A stretch of DNA of 64,000 nucleotides from Levilactobacillus zymae (GTDB lineage: Bacteria > Bacillota > Bacilli > Lactobacillales > Lactobacillaceae): positions 1,302,001 to 1,366,000 of the forward strand of contig NZ_JAVLAS010000001.1 of the NCBI RefSeq assembly GCF_032190635.1, written 5' to 3'. The position numbers and the translations under genes were made by a program. Every line of letters begins with the position of its first letter. The stretch's first letter is position 1. The notes under the pieces were generated by a model that saw only the letters and a program-made list of their open reading frames with translations, was not told the DNA's origin and ran no database searches. Of the stretch, positions 25,123-35,776 are shown piece by piece.

Positions 25123-26217
25123 ATGCGATTAATGGTATCGGGCGGCGGTACCGGGGGCCACATCTATCCGGCCCTGGCACTGATCAAAGCCCTCAAAAAA
25201 CGGGACCCCAACGCTGAGGTTCTGTACGTTGGCTCGGAACGGGGATTAGAAAGTTCGATCGTTCCGGCGAAGGGAATTGCCTTTAAAGCGACCCGTATTC
25301 AGGGGTTCAAGCGATCCTTGTCGTTAGAAAATTTCAAAACGGTTTATCTATTCTTGAAGAGTGTCCACAGTGCGAAGAAGATGATTCGGGAATTTAAACC
25401 CGATGTTGTCGTGGGGACCGGGGGGTACGTTTCCGGTGCCGTCGTCTTTGCGGCTAGTCGCTTGCACGTGCCCACGATGATCCATGAACAAAACAGCGTG
25501 GTGGGCATCACCAACAAGTTTTTGAGTCGTTACGTTAATAAGATTGCCTACGTCTTCGATGCGGCGGTCGATCAATTACCCGCCAACAAGATGGTGAAAA
25601 CCGGTAATCCCCGAGCCCAGGAAGCCGCCGAAGTGGTTAGCCACTTCAGCTGGTCGGAATATGGGCTGCAGGACGATGTGCCAACGCTGTTAATTTTCGG
25701 GGGCTCGCAAGGGGCGTTGAAAATCAACGCGGCCACGGTGGCGGCATTGCCACAATTTAACCAGCGCCAATACCAAGTGGTCTTTGTGACTGGCCAGAAG
25801 CGCTATGACGGCGTAATGGATCAGCTTAAGGGGGTCACGGTGGCGCCTAACGTGGTGGTCAAGCCTTACATTCCGAATATGCCGGAAGTGTTGCCGAAGG
25901 TGGCCGCCATTGTCGGTCGCGCGGGGGCCACTAGTTTGGCCGAAATTACGGCCGATGGCATTCCATCAATTCTGATCCCTAGTCCCTATGTGACGGCCGA
26001 TCATCAGACTAAAAACGCCCAGTCGCTGGCAAGCGTAGGCGCTGCTGAAATTATTAAAGAGGCCGATTTGACCGGCAATACGCTGGTCGCCAAGGCTGAT
26101 CAATTAATGAACGATGGCCACTTACGCCACGATATGGCGGTGGCTTCTAAGCATCTGGGGGTTCCGGATGCGGCCGACCGGGTCCTAGACGTGGTCATGT
26201 CCTTAAAGCGGAAGTAA
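25123..26217 (+). CDS. murG: UDP-GlcNAc--lipid I GlcNAc transferase MurG
   Basis: It encodes 364 residues, starting directly after the murD stop, with AGGAGG upstream. The N-terminal loop is [14 protein letters not shown]; further motifs are [26 protein letters not shown] and [11 protein letters not shown]. It converts lipid I to lipid II at the membrane inner face. Confidence 0.96.
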   Translation: MRLMVSGGGTGGHIYPALALIKALKKRDPNAEVLYVGSERGLESSIVPAKGIAFKATRIQGFKRSLSLENFKTVYLFLKSVHSAKKMIREFKPDVVVGTGGYVSGAVVFAASRLHVPTMIHEQNSVVGITNKFLSRYVNKIAYVFDAAVDQLPANKMVKTGNPRAQEAAEVVSHFSWSEYGLQDDVPTLLIFGGSQGALKINAATVAALPQFNQRQYQVVFVTGQKRYDGVMDQLKGVTVAPNVVVKPYIPNMPEVLPKVAAIVGRAGATSLAEITADGIPSILIPSPYVTADHQTKNAQSLASVGAAEIIKEADLTGNTLVAKADQLMNDGHLRHDMAVASKHLGVPDAADRVLDVVMSLKRK

Positions 26218-26250
26218 TCCCGTAATTCTAAGTAGCGGAGGTGGACACAC

Positions 26251-27114
26251 GTGAAGTTTCGGTTGAACCGCAAACAATCCCAACAGCCCAAGACACGGGA
26301 AATGACCCCCTGGGAGGCTTATCAGTCGCGGGCGGCTCAGCGGCAAAAGCAGGCGAAGACGCCCAAGTGGTTTCGGCGGGCCAAACGGATCGGTGATAAG
26401 CTTCCCCGGCTGCGCCATCAGCGGAACCAAAAACTGGCGCGTCGCTTGACGTTACTCCTGGGAATTTTCTTAGTGGTGATGGGACTCATGGTGTATCTGG
26501 TTTCCCCACTGAGTCACGTGCAGACAGTGCGAATCCAAGGCGCCCGGGCCTTATCGTCTCGGCAGATTCAACGAGCGGTGGGCATTACGCCTGGCGATTC
26601 CATCTTTAATGTGTGGGGACACGAGCGTGCTCTCCAACAACGGGCGCCTAAGCGTAACTCACGCATCAAGCGGGCCACGGTCCGCTTCCACCAGCCCAAT
26701 CGGGTCACGGTGACGGTGACGGAGTACGTCACCGCCGGATACGTGATGCGACAAGGACAATATTATGAAGTCCTAGAGAATGGGGTGGTGAGCCAACAAT
26801 CGGTTACCCAGCCGAAGAGTGGTACGCCGGTATACGGTAACTTTAAGTCGGCCAAGACGTTACACCGGATGATTTTACAGTATGCCAAATTGAGCGCGCC
26901 AATTAAACATAGCATTAGCGAAATTCAAGCATCACCAACCAAAACGGACCCCCAGCGGATACATTTGTTCATGAACGACGGCAATGAAGTGTATGCCAGT
27001 TTAACGACATTTGCCCGTAAAATGGCGTATTATCCGAGCATTGCTAGCAAGATGAAACAAAAGGGAGTTGTCAATTTGGAAGTGGGAGCTTATTCGTACG
27101 CTTTTAAGAAATAA
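26251..27114 (+). CDS. ftsQ: Cell division protein DivIB/FtsQ
   Basis: It encodes 287 residues from GTG 26251 (GGAGGTG upstream). A long basic cytoplasmic tail (about 1-70) precedes one membrane segment (LTLLLGIFLVVMGLMVYLV) and a POTRA domain (VQTVRIQGARALSSRQIQ), then the beta domain. It recruits FtsL and PBP2B to the septum. An overlapping hairpin region at 27127-27158 may end this unit. Confidence 0.93.
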   Translation: MKFRLNRKQSQQPKTREMTPWEAYQSRAAQRQKQAKTPKWFRRAKRIGDKLPRLRHQRNQKLARRLTLLLGIFLVVMGLMVYLVSPLSHVQTVRIQGARALSSRQIQRAVGITPGDSIFNVWGHERALQQRAPKRNSRIKRATVRFHQPNRVTVTVTEYVTAGYVMRQGQYYEVLENGVVSQQSVTQPKSGTPVYGNFKSAKTLHRMILQYAKLSAPIKHSISEIQASPTKTDPQRIHLFMNDGNEVYASLTTFARKMAYYPSIASKMKQKGVVNLEVGAYSYAFKK

Positions 27115-27126
27115 TTTCATTTTGAT

Positions 27127-27159
27127 TTCAGCGTCGAAAAGCGCTGATAAAGGCTTTTT
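27127..27159 (+). terminator. Possible weak terminator before the ftsA promoter
   Basis: Two overlapping hairpins are possible: TTCAGCG/CGCTGA and GAAAAGC/GCTTTTT. The second ends in a T-run of five. Either could attenuate read-through into ftsA, which has its own promoter just downstream. Confidence 0.4.
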
Positions 27160-27184
27160 CAACCCCTAGTAAATGTGGTAAACT
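27156..27184 (+). promoter_or_regulatory. ftsA-ftsZ promoter
   Basis: TTTTCA (27156-27161), 17 nt, TAAACT (27179-27184) preceded by TGTGG, an extended -10 that closely resembles the one at mraZ. Confidence 0.65.
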
Positions 27185-27256
27185 GAAGGATAATTAGGAG
27201 AAAAAGCGAATTCATACGTGTTAATAGATTGATTAGCTTAGGAGGTTCCTTTTTCT

Positions 27257-28594
27257 ATGGATAATTCAGGGATGTACGTAGGTCTCGATATAGGAACCAC
27301 CTCAATAAAAGTCATTGTTGCTGAAAATGTTAAAGGGCAAATGAACGTTATTGGCGTGGGGAATGAACGTTCGAATGGTGTCAGTCGCGGTGTGATCGTG
27401 GACATTGACAAAGCAGCTGAAGCAATTCAGCGCGCTATTCGGCAAGCCGAAGAAAAGGCTAGTATCGAAATTCACGATGTCATTGTGGGAATTCCCGCAA
27501 ATATGTTAAAAATTGAAACTTGTAGCGGCATGATTGCCATTGATGATCAATCGCGGGAAATTACCGGCCGTGACGTGCGTAACGTTGCGGCAGCCGCGTT
27601 GATTCAGAGTCTCCCCCCAGAGCGCGAAGTCGTCGACATCCTCGCCGATGAGTTTGTCGTGGATGGGTTCGACGGGATTAAGGATCCCCGTGGAATGGTG
27701 GGCGTGCGCTTGGAATTGCACGGCACGCTCTTCACGGGACCCAAGACCATTATGCACAATACCCGCAAAGCGGTCAAACAAGCCGGGTTACATTTACGGG
27801 GAACTGTGATTAATCCAATGGCGCAAGGCATGATGGTGATGAACGACGGGGAACAAGACTTCGGGACGATTTTGATTGATTTGGGTGGCGGTCAGTCGAC
27901 CGCGGCCGTGATTCACGACCATCAACTCAAATACATCGACGTCGACCAGGAGGGTGGTCAATTCATCACCAAGGATATTTCGGTGGTCTTGAACACCTCA
28001 TTGGACAGTGCCGAAAAGTTAAAACGCGACTACGGGTATGCAGACTCGACACAAGCCAGTGACGAAGACGAATTTCCAGTCGACGTGGTTGGGCAAAGCC
28101 AACCCACGCCGGTGTCGGAAAAATACTTAGCGGAAATTATTGAAGCCCGGCTGGACCAGGTCTTCAAACGGTTACGCACCAACTTAGATAAGGTTCAGGC
28201 CTTAGAGCTCCCCGGGGGCATTGTCCTAACCGGTGGCGTGGCGGCGTTGCCTGGGATTACGGCGTTAGCGACCGACGAGTTTGGGACCAACGTTCGTGTC
28301 TACGTGCCGGATCAAATGGGGTTGCGACACCCGTCGTTTACCCTGGCCTTAGCCCTCGTCAATTACTTTGGCGGTCTCAGCGAGATCGATCTCCTGATTA
28401 AGAGCGCCTTAACGGGGTCCACCCAGTTAGCCGACGAAACCGACGAGCTTCGGCAACGTGAAGCCGAGGCTGCCCCTCGCAGTTCCGAGCCGGAAATGCG
28501 GCCGACGAGTCAAAGCGACGTTAAGAAACCTAAAGCCAAAAAGAACAATCGATCCGAACGGTTCAAGAAGTTCTTTAGCGACTTCTTCGACTAA
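27257..28594 (+). CDS. ftsA: Cell division protein FtsA
   Basis: It encodes 445 residues, with AGGAGG 10 nt upstream. It is an actin-like ATPase: the phosphate 1 loop is [15 protein letters not shown], and the second phosphate loop is [11 protein letters not shown]. The C-terminal amphipathic membrane-targeting helix reads [14 protein letters not shown] after a charged linker. It anchors FtsZ to the membrane. ftsZ follows 22 nt after the stop. Confidence 0.95.
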   Translation: MDNSGMYVGLDIGTTSIKVIVAENVKGQMNVIGVGNERSNGVSRGVIVDIDKAAEAIQRAIRQAEEKASIEIHDVIVGIPANMLKIETCSGMIAIDDQSREITGRDVRNVAAAALIQSLPPEREVVDILADEFVVDGFDGIKDPRGMVGVRLELHGTLFTGPKTIMHNTRKAVKQAGLHLRGTVINPMAQGMMVMNDGEQDFGTILIDLGGGQSTAAVIHDHQLKYIDVDQEGGQFITKDISVVLNTSLDSAEKLKRDYGYADSTQASDEDEFPVDVVGQSQPTPVSEKYLAEIIEARLDQVFKRLRTNLDKVQALELPGGIVLTGGVAALPGITALATDEFGTNVRVYVPDQMGLRHPSFTLALALVNYFGGLSEIDLLIKSALTGSTQLADETDELRQREAEAAPRSSEPEMRPTSQSDVKKPKAKKNNRSERFKKFFSDFFD

Positions 28595-28616
28595 TTGTGA
28601 GATGGAGGAAAACACA

Positions 28617-29900
28617 ATGGAATATTCATTAGATTCTGCTCAAAATCATGGCGCCAACATTAAAGTGATTGGCGTCGGCGGCGGGGGTAACAACGCCGTT
28701 AACCGGATGATTACGGAAGACGTTAAGGGCGTCGAATTCATCGTTGCCAACACCGATGTGCAGGCCTTGGAAGCTTCGAAGGCCGAAACTAAAATTCAAC
28801 TTGGCCCGAAGTTAACTCGGGGACTCGGTGCCGGAGCTAATCCGGAAATCGGGGCGAAGGCCGCCGAAGAAAGTGAAGAAGCCATCACCGAAGCCTTGGA
28901 AGGGGCCGACATGGTCTTCGTCACCGCCGGAATGGGCGGTGGGACCGGGAACGGTGCCGCACCAATCGTAGCGAAGATTGCCAAGGAAAGTGGCGCTTTG
29001 ACGGTGGGGGTTGTCACCCGGCCGTTTAGCTTTGAGGGTCCTCGGCGAGCACGGTTTGCCGCCGAAGGGGTTGCGGCCATGAAGGAAAACGTCGACACGT
29101 TGATCATCATTGCTAACAATCGCCTATTAGAAATTGTTGACAAGAAGACGCCAATGATGGAAGCCTTCCAGGAAGCCGATAACGTTTTACGTCAAGGCGT
29201 TCAAGGAATCTCCGATCTGATTACCAGCCCTGGGTACGTGAACTTGGACTTCGCCGACGTGAAAACGGTCATGAAGGATCAAGGGTCCGCCTTAATGGGG
29301 ATTGGGTCCGCTAACGGCGAAAATCGGACGGAAGATGCCACTAAGAAAGCCATTTCTTCACCGTTATTGGAAGTTTCCATCGATGGGGCCGAACAAGTCC
29401 TCTTGAACATTACCGGGGGTCCCGACCTGTCATTGTTTGAAGCCCAAGCGGCCTCACAGATTGTGTCCGATGCGGCCACTAGTGACGTAAACATCATCTT
29501 CGGGACGTCGATTGACGAAGAACTTGGCGATGAAGTTCGGGTGACCGTGATTGCCACCGGGATCGACAAGAAGCGAGAAGAAAAGGAAGCCGGTCGTAGT
29601 CGGGTTGCGCGGCGAGCTAACGCGGGCAATGCCAACCAAGCGGCCAGTCAATCAACCCAGCCAACAACGCGTGCCAACGCTCAAGCTAATGAGCAACCTA
29701 AGAGCGATCCGTTTGGTAACTGGGATATTCGCGAACCAGCTCACCGGCCAGAACCCCAACCTAAGTCGGGGAACGACGAATTTGCTGGGGTTGACAAACC
29801 AGATTTTAACATTTTTAACCCAAGTTCCAATCAGAGTTCGGCAGCGGACGACGATCAGGGCGAGGATACGCCTCCGTTTTTCAAGCGGCGACGCAAGTAA
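28617..29900 (+). CDS. ftsZ: Cell division GTPase FtsZ
   Basis: ATG 28617 ([19 protein letters not shown]) has GGAGG upstream. The longer frame from 28458 only overlaps ftsA. The protein has 427 residues: [13 protein letters not shown], the tubulin signature [10 protein letters not shown], a disordered Gln/Asn/Pro linker (about 320-410) and the C-terminal peptide [11 protein letters not shown] that binds FtsA and SepF. It forms the Z ring. Confidence 0.97.
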   Translation: MEYSLDSAQNHGANIKVIGVGGGGNNAVNRMITEDVKGVEFIVANTDVQALEASKAETKIQLGPKLTRGLGAGANPEIGAKAAEESEEAITEALEGADMVFVTAGMGGGTGNGAAPIVAKIAKESGALTVGVVTRPFSFEGPRRARFAAEGVAAMKENVDTLIIIANNRLLEIVDKKTPMMEAFQEADNVLRQGVQGISDLITSPGYVNLDFADVKTVMKDQGSALMGIGSANGENRTEDATKKAISSPLLEVSIDGAEQVLLNITGGPDLSLFEAQAASQIVSDAATSDVNIIFGTSIDEELGDEVRVTVIATGIDKKREEKEAGRSRVARRANAGNANQAASQSTQPTTRANAQANEQPKSDPFGNWDIREPAHRPEPQPKSGNDEFAGVDKPDFNIFNPSSNQSSAADDDQGEDTPPFFKRRRK

Positions 29901-29937
29901 CTCGATCGGGACGCCGTTGTGAGAGGAGTGACCAACC

Positions 29938-30381
29938 ATGGCGGATAAGTTTAGTCTAAGTAAGTTTTTCGGCATGAACGATGATTATGACGAAGACTAT
30001 CAGGAACCTAGCCCGGTGACTTCGCAACAACAGCCACAGGTCAAATCGGCGGTTTCTCAGCGGCCCGTCGACACTCGGAAGGTGGTTGCCATGCGGTCAG
30101 CAAAACCAAATTCAAGCCACATCGCGATTTGTGAACCACGAATTTATTCGGATGCGAAGGGCATCGCTAAGCAAATTACCACGGGAGATGCGGTAATTGT
30201 GAACTTTGCGCGAGTTGATGAAGCCCAAGCGCAACGTATCGTGGATTTTCTTAACGGAACGGCCTTTGCGGTCGGCGGTGAAATCAAGCGGATTGGCGAA
30301 CAAATTTTTCTGTGTACGCCACATAATTTCGAGGTGAGTGGCGACGTTGCGGCAAACCTCGGAACGCAATTTACGTCATAA
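29938..30381 (+). CDS. sepF: Cell division protein SepF
   Basis: It encodes 147 residues with GAGAGGAG upstream. The N-terminal amphipathic membrane-targeting part ([11 protein letters not shown]) is followed by an acidic/Gln linker and the SepF core ([37 protein letters not shown]). It polymerises into rings that tether FtsZ. Followed by yggT after 11 nt. Confidence 0.95.
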   Translation: MADKFSLSKFFGMNDDYDEDYQEPSPVTSQQQPQVKSAVSQRPVDTRKVVAMRSAKPNSSHIAICEPRIYSDAKGIAKQITTGDAVIVNFARVDEAQAQRIVDFLNGTAFAVGGEIKRIGEQIFLCTPHNFEVSGDVAANLGTQFTS

Positions 30382-30392
30382 GGAGCGGTGCT

Positions 30393-30701
30393 GTGATTAC
30401 TACTGCAGTAAGTTTAGCGGTCATTAACTTGGTTGCCTTCATTTTTAAGATTTTGAACTGGCTAGTGGGCGCGTATGTCCTGTTAATCGTGATCTACGCG
30501 TTACTCAGCTGGTTACCAGGCGGGTATCAATCCCGTTTTGGTCAATTAATTGGCCGGTTAGTGGAACCATTTCTCAGTTATTTCAACTTTATTGCCGTGG
30601 GACCTTTAGGGTTTGGCCCGGTCGTGGCCATTATTGTGTTAACGGTGGTTCAGTATGGGCTACAAGCCCTAGAGGAGTTTATTTTGCGGCTGCTGTTCTA
30701 G
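30393..30701 (+). CDS. YggT family membrane protein
   Basis: It encodes 102 residues from GTG 30393, with AAGGAG 7 nt upstream. Two YggT-type hydrophobic stretches contain YALLSWLPGGYQSRFGQLI and VEPFLSYF. The gene lies in the conserved sepF-yggT-ylmH-divIVA string. The family is linked to envelope and division functions without a defined activity. Confidence 0.9.
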   Translation: MITTAVSLAVINLVAFIFKILNWLVGAYVLLIVIYALLSWLPGGYQSRFGQLIGRLVEPFLSYFNFIAVGPLGFGPVVAIIVLTVVQYGLQALEEFILRLLF

Positions 30702-30724
30702 CGCCACGAGAGGAGTGAACGGCC

Positions 30725-31504
30725 GTGGATGAGAATATCACGCAACATTTTCGGCCGGAAGAGGCCCCATTTATCGATGCGGTCGGCAACTGGCTACAAC
30801 AGGTGCAAGACGAGTATCGACCGGTGTTGACCCACTTCCTGAATCCCCGGCAGGTCTACGTGGCCACTACCCTGGCACGCCGGGCGGATATTCCGGTGCG
30901 GTTCAGTGGGGGCTTTACCGCGGCAGAAATGCAACGGGCGCTCTTTTATCCGGATTATTACGCCCCCGAAGCCAAAGACTTCGAGCTGACGTTGTTACGG
31001 GTGGATTATCCGGTCAAGTTCGCCACGCTACATCATAGTCAGATCCTGGGAACACTTCTGGGATCCGGTATTGAACGAGAAATTATTGGAGACATTGTGA
31101 CAGACGGTCAGACTTGGCAATTGGTTACCGAAGCCAATATGGCCGATTATTTAACGGGTCAGATTGAGCGGATTGGGCGGGTTAAGGCCCGCCTGGTCAC
31201 GACAACCTGGGACACGTTAGTCCAGCGTGAAGACGAGTGGGAACCGGAAGCGGCGACCCTATCGTCCTTACGGTTGGATAGCATCGTCGGAACGGGTTTT
31301 CATTTATCCCGTCACCGGGCCAAGGAACTGATCGAAGCCGGTCGGGTCCGGGTTAACTGGGCGAATACGGAGAAACCCGACTACGAGTTAGCCGTGGCGG
31401 ATCTAGTTTCCGTGCGGGGATTCGGGCGAATTCGCCTCGATGAGGTGGGTGGCCGAACCAAAAAAGAAAAAATTCGGGTAATCCTAGCGGTGCTGAAGAA
31501 ATAG
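30725..31504 (+). CDS. ylmH: YlmH-type S4-domain RNA-binding protein
   Basis: It encodes 259 residues from GTG 30725. It has the YlmH N-terminal region (FLNPRQVYVATTLARR) and a C-terminal S4 domain (SLRLDSIVGTGFHLSRHRAKELIEAGRVRVNW). The family binds RNA; Bacillus YlmH has been linked to rescue of stalled ribosomes. It is placed between yggT and divIVA as in other Firmicutes. Confidence 0.9.
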   Translation: MDENITQHFRPEEAPFIDAVGNWLQQVQDEYRPVLTHFLNPRQVYVATTLARRADIPVRFSGGFTAAEMQRALFYPDYYAPEAKDFELTLLRVDYPVKFATLHHSQILGTLLGSGIEREIIGDIVTDGQTWQLVTEANMADYLTGQIERIGRVKARLVTTTWDTLVQREDEWEPEAATLSSLRLDSIVGTGFHLSRHRAKELIEAGRVRVNWANTEKPDYELAVADLVSVRGFGRIRLDEVGGRTKKEKIRVILAVLKK

Positions 31505-31523
31505 ATGCGGAGGGAACGTACAA

Positions 31524-32234
31524 ATGGTACTTAGTCCATTAGATATTCATAATAAAGAATTCGGAACGAAGATGCGGGGTTATAACGTCGATGAGGTCAA
31601 TGATTTCTTAGATCAAGTGATCAAAGACTACCAAATCACGTTGAATCACAATAAGGAATTGGAAGAACAATTAGATGCGGCCAACGAAAAGCTCAAGTAC
31701 TTTAACGACTTGAAGGATTCGCTGAACCAATCCATCTTGGTGGCCCAAGAGGCGGCCGACAAGGTGAAGGCTAACTCGCAAAAAGAATCCGAAATTATTA
31801 TTCGTGAGGCCCAAAAGCAAAGTTCCGACATCGTTTCTGAAGCCACTAACAAGGGTAACCAGATTATGGACGAAGCTTCGAAGCGCGCCAAGAAACTGGC
31901 CGTTGAGACCGACGATTTGAAGAAGAGTACCCGGGTCTTCCGGCAACGACTTCAAGTTATGTTAGAAAGTCAACTCGAAGTGGTCAAGTCTAACGACTGG
32001 GACGATCTGCTGAAGGAAGGGTCCATGTCGAGCTACGAGGAAATCAAGAAGGTCGTGGGTGATCGACTTGACAACGCCACGGAACAAGGCGTAAACTCAA
32101 AAGCACCGCAGGAAGACGATGGCACCACGGCCGTGGCGGAAACGCCGGTAACGGATACGGGTGATGCAAGTCAAGAGACCGTCGTCATTTTCCCGGATAA
32201 TGACCAAAATCATTACGATCAAAAAAGTAAGTAA
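31524..32234 (+). CDS. divIVA: Cell division/pole protein DivIVA
   Basis: It encodes 236 residues. The N-terminal lipid-binding domain is LSPLDIHNKEFGTKMRGYNVDEVNDFLDQV, followed by long coiled coils (about 30-165) and an acidic, poorly conserved tail. It marks negatively curved membrane at septa and poles. It ends the division string and is followed by the ileS T-box leader. Confidence 0.95.
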   Translation: MVLSPLDIHNKEFGTKMRGYNVDEVNDFLDQVIKDYQITLNHNKELEEQLDAANEKLKYFNDLKDSLNQSILVAQEAADKVKANSQKESEIIIREAQKQSSDIVSEATNKGNQIMDEASKRAKKLAVETDDLKKSTRVFRQRLQVMLESQLEVVKSNDWDDLLKEGSMSSYEEIKKVVGDRLDNATEQGVNSKAPQEDDGTTAVAETPVTDTGDASQETVVIFPDNDQNHYDQKSK

Positions 32235-32242
32235 AATTTAGT

Positions 32243-32466
32243 ATGGAGAACCACAACGTAACGGTAAACGACGATAGCGACCTGGGGATGGTGGAAGCCT
32301 AGGAGGTCAGCATCCGTGGCGTGATCAGTCTCCGACGCTCTAGGACTGAAACCAGTAAGTTCTAGCGGGTACCCCCGTTACGGGTTTGAGGGAAGGTGGG
32401 CAACACCTTCTAAAATTGGGTGGTACCACGAACGACTTCGTCCCTTGCGACGGGGTCGTTTTTTGC
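32243..32466 (+). promoter_or_regulatory. T-box leader of ileS
   Basis: This region accounts for most of the 348-nt gap between divIVA and ileS. The T-box core GGGTGGTACCACG (about 32418-32430) is followed by the terminator AACGACTTCGTC/GACGGGGTCGTT with T-run (32431-32466). Upstream, a long stem I region holds the likely specifier ATC (32324-32326, in GTGATCAGTC), which reads Ile and is followed by A as expected. Uncharged tRNA-Ile would pair here and with the T-box bulge, preventing termination. Confidence 0.92.
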
Positions 32467-32582
32467 GTGGTTGAGGATTAAAACTTTTCCGGCAGGTCGA
32501 CCGGTGAGCTGAGGTTGCGCCCACAACTTGAGCTCACCGGTTGACTGACCGAGGAGATTAAACACAAGGAGGAATTACGGGT

Positions 32583-35393
32583 ATGCGAGTGAAAGACACG
32601 CTGAACTTGGGTAAGACCAAGTTTAAAATGCGGGGCAACTTACCGGTCAAGGAAGTTGACCGGCAAAAGGCCTGGGCGGATAACAAACTGTATCAAGCCC
32701 GCCAGAAATTAAACGAAGGGAAACCGACCTTTATTCTACACGATGGGCCACCGTACGCGAACGGACCGATCCACATGGGCCACGCGATGAACAAGATTTC
32801 TAAGGACATCATCGTGCGTTACAAGTCCATGAACGGGTTCCGCGCGCCTTACGTTCCCGGCTGGGATACGCACGGCCTACCAATTGAACAACAATTGACC
32901 AAGGCCGGTTACGACCGTAAGAAGATGTCCACTTCCGCGTTCCGGGACCTATGTCGCGAATACGCCTTAAAGCAGGTCGACCAACAACGGGAAGGCTTCA
33001 AGCGCTTAGGCGTTTCGGCCGACTGGGACAATCCCTACCTGACGTTGAAGCCAGAATTCGAAGACGCAGAAGTACGGGTCTTCGGTAAGATGGCCGAACG
33101 GGGCTTGATTTACCGGGGCAAGAAGCCAGTTTACTGGTCTTGGTCCTCCGAATCGGCCATGGCCGAAGCCGAAGTGGAATACCACGACGTGACGTCACCA
33201 TCCGCGTTCTTCGCTGAAGAAGTGGTTGACGGCAAGGGCGTCTTAGACACCAACACGTACTTCGTGGTTTGGACCACGACGCCGTGGACCGTGCCCGCTT
33301 CCGAAGGGGTCACCCTTGACGCCGGCATTGAATATGCCGTGGTCAAGCCCGCTAACGACGACCGGCAATTCGTCCTGGCCAGCACGTTGGTCGCCGAAAA
33401 CGCCGAGCGCTTTGGTTGGGAAGACGTGCAAGTGGTCAAGACCGTGCTCGGAAAAGATTTGGAAAACATCACGGCCCAACACCCGTTCATCGCCGACCGT
33501 AAATTAGTGGTGATGTTAGGGGACTTCGTGACAACCGAATCCGGGACTGGTCTGGTTCACACGGCTCCTGGTTTAGGGGAAGACGACTTTAACGTCGGCG
33601 CACTCTACCACTTACCGGTTCTGGTTCCCGTGGACGATAAGGGTTACATGACCGAAGAAGCCGGTCCCGATTTTAAGGGTGTGTTCTACGAAGATGCCAA
33701 CCAAATCGCTTTAGACAAGCTGAAGGAAAACAACGCCTTACTGAAGTACATGCCCTACGAACACAGTTATCCGTTTGACTGGCGGACCAAGAAGCCGGTC
33801 ATCTTCCGGGCAACGCCGCAGTGGTTCGCTTCCGTGGACAAGGTCCGTGACGAGATTCTGGCCAGTTTAAAGGACGTTTCCTTTAAGCCGGACTGGGGCC
33901 AACGTCGCTTAGCTAACATGATTAAGGACCGGGGCGACTGGGTCATTTCCCGGCAACGGGTCTGGGGTGTGCCACTACCGATCTTCTACGCCGAAGACGG
34001 CACGGCCATCTTAGAAACGGCAACGATTAACCACGTGGCCGACTTGTTTGCCAAGTATGGCTCCAACGTCTGGTTCGACCGTGAGGCTAAGGACCTGTTA
34101 CCAGACGGCTACACCAACGAGCATTCGCCCCACGGTGAATTCACCAAGGAAACCGACATCATGGACGTGTGGTTCGATTCTGGGACTTCCCACCAGGGAG
34201 TTCTGGCTGAACGTGACGACTTAGTCTACCCGGCTGACCTGTACCTGGAAGGGTCCGACCAATACCGGGGCTGGTTCAACTCTAGTCTAATCACCAGTGT
34301 GGCCGCCGAAGGTCAGGCACCGTATAAACAGGTCGTGTCCCAAGGGTTTACCCTGGATAAGGACGGCCACAAGATGTCTAAGTCCCTAGGTAACACGATT
34401 GCGCCGAGCGAAATCATCCAGAAGATGGGGGCCGATATCGTCCGTCTCTGGGTCACTTCCGTGGATACTTCCGCCGACGTGCGGGTATCAACCGAAGCCT
34501 TCGTCAAGATTTCCGACAGCTACAAGAAGCTGCGGAACACTATGCGCTACCTGCTGGCCAATACTAGCGATTTCGATCCGCAGACCGATACGGTTGCCGT
34601 CAACGACTTACAGGCCGTGGACCGGCACATGCTTTATCGGTTGAACGAGTTCGTTAAGGACGTCAAGGCCGACTACGACGACTACAACTTCTTGAATATC
34701 TACAAGGAATTGATGAACTTCGTAATCACCGAATTGTCCGCCTTCTACCTGGACTTTGCCAAGGATGTCTTGTACATCGAATCCGCTAACAGTCCGGTTC
34801 GGCGCTCAATGCAAACGGTCTTCTACCAGATTGCCGTGACGTTGACCAAGTTATTGACGCCAATTCTGCCCCACACCACCGAAGAAATCTGGTCCTTCTT
34901 GAAGGAACCAGAAGATTTCGTTCAGTTGGCGGAAATGCCCGCCGTCTTAGACTTACCGGACACTAACGAGGTTCAAGATCAAGGCGAAACGTCGGCTTGG
35001 GACCGCTTCATGACGGTTCGGAGCGACGTCTTGAAGGCTTTGGAAGAAGCTCGGAATGCCAAGTTGATCGGGAAGGCCGCCGAAGCTCACTTGGATCTTT
35101 ACGTGAGTGCCGACGTGCAAACGCTATTTGACCAACTTGACGTGAACGTTCAACAAATCCTGTTGGTTTCTGGGTTAGACGTCAAAGCCTACGACCAAAA
35201 ACCAGCTGACGCGTTAGATTTCGGTAACGTGGCCATTGTGGTCACCCCAGCCGAAGGCGACGAGTGTCAACGTTGCCGGTTGATCAAGACCGACGTGGGC
35301 AGCGATGCCGCTTACCCACACTTCTGTGCCCGGTGTGCCGCCATCGTCCGGAAGGATTTTCCGGAAACGGCCACGGACGGGTTTGACGAATAA
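32583..35393 (+). CDS. ileS: Isoleucyl-tRNA synthetase
   Basis: It encodes 936 residues with GGAGGAATTACGGGT upstream. Class I signatures are [16 protein letters not shown] (HIGH motif as HMGH) and KMSKS (HKMSKSLGN). A large CP1 editing domain with [11 protein letters not shown] lies between them, and a C-terminal zinc finger has CQRC and CARC. It charges tRNA-Ile and edits Val. Regulated by the T-box upstream. Confidence 0.97.
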   Translation: MRVKDTLNLGKTKFKMRGNLPVKEVDRQKAWADNKLYQARQKLNEGKPTFILHDGPPYANGPIHMGHAMNKISKDIIVRYKSMNGFRAPYVPGWDTHGLPIEQQLTKAGYDRKKMSTSAFRDLCREYALKQVDQQREGFKRLGVSADWDNPYLTLKPEFEDAEVRVFGKMAERGLIYRGKKPVYWSWSSESAMAEAEVEYHDVTSPSAFFAEEVVDGKGVLDTNTYFVVWTTTPWTVPASEGVTLDAGIEYAVVKPANDDRQFVLASTLVAENAERFGWEDVQVVKTVLGKDLENITAQHPFIADRKLVVMLGDFVTTESGTGLVHTAPGLGEDDFNVGALYHLPVLVPVDDKGYMTEEAGPDFKGVFYEDANQIALDKLKENNALLKYMPYEHSYPFDWRTKKPVIFRATPQWFASVDKVRDEILASLKDVSFKPDWGQRRLANMIKDRGDWVISRQRVWGVPLPIFYAEDGTAILETATINHVADLFAKYGSNVWFDREAKDLLPDGYTNEHSPHGEFTKETDIMDVWFDSGTSHQGVLAERDDLVYPADLYLEGSDQYRGWFNSSLITSVAAEGQAPYKQVVSQGFTLDKDGHKMSKSLGNTIAPSEIIQKMGADIVRLWVTSVDTSADVRVSTEAFVKISDSYKKLRNTMRYLLANTSDFDPQTDTVAVNDLQAVDRHMLYRLNEFVKDVKADYDDYNFLNIYKELMNFVITELSAFYLDFAKDVLYIESANSPVRRSMQTVFYQIAVTLTKLLTPILPHTTEEIWSFLKEPEDFVQLAEMPAVLDLPDTNEVQDQGETSAWDRFMTVRSDVLKALEEARNAKLIGKAAEAHLDLYVSADVQTLFDQLDVNVQQILLVSGLDVKAYDQKPADALDFGNVAIVVTPAEGDECQRCRLIKTDVGSDAAYPHFCARCAAIVRKDFPETATDGFDE

Positions 35394-35430
35394 GGACTAA
35401 GATTAACCAATCATTAAAGAGTTCTCCGGA

Positions 35431-35469
35431 AACGGGCGACTAGCGCGATAAGCGTGGGTCGTCCGTTTT
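35431..35469 (+). terminator. Terminator after ileS
   Basis: AACGGGCGAC (35431-35440) pairs with GTCGTCCGTT (35458-35467) with one G-T wobble, followed by TTTT. Confidence 0.75.
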
Positions 35470-35487
35470 GGCGTCGCGGCGCCTGGT

Positions 35488-35516
35488 TTGCGGGGACCTA
35501 CGAAAACGGGTATAAT
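35488..35516 (+). promoter_or_regulatory. Promoter of the cold-shock protein gene
   Basis: TTGCGG (35488-35493), 17 nt, TATAAT (35511-35516), 36 nt before the start codon. Confidence 0.75.
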
Positions 35517-35551
35517 CTGCTTGTATATCTAGACGGGAGGGAAACCAACGA

Positions 35552-35773
35552 ATGTTAACCGGTACGGTAAAAAGTTATAGTGAACAACGAGGCTTTGGCT
35601 TCATTAAAACACCGGCGGACGGCGAGGTGTTTGTGTATTACACGGGCATTTTAGGCGACGGCTTTCGGAAACTGGAAGCGGGTCAGACCGTTCAGTTCGT
35701 GATTGTGCAAGGCCAACGGGGGCCGCAAGCGGCCAAAGTGACCCCGGTCGTGACCGCGGATCAGGAGGCGTAG
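35552..35773 (+). CDS. csp: Cold-shock domain protein
   Basis: It encodes 73 residues with one OB-fold cold-shock domain. RNP1 is intact (RGFGFIK). RNP2 reads VFVYYTGI instead of the usual VFVHYSAI, so the conserved His is Tyr. It binds single-stranded nucleic acid. It overlaps closely with the following Nudix gene and may be co-transcribed with it. The divergent RNP2 suggests a specialised paralogue. Confidence 0.88.
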   Translation: MLTGTVKSYSEQRGFGFIKTPADGEVFVYYTGILGDGFRKLEAGQTVQFVIVQGQRGPQAAKVTPVVTADQEA

Positions 35774-35776
35774 CGC

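Noticed and set aside
29551..29922. 123-codon plus-strand frame overlapping the 3' part of ftsZ
   Set aside because: It is an out-of-frame reading of the repetitive FtsZ linker, with no ribosome site.
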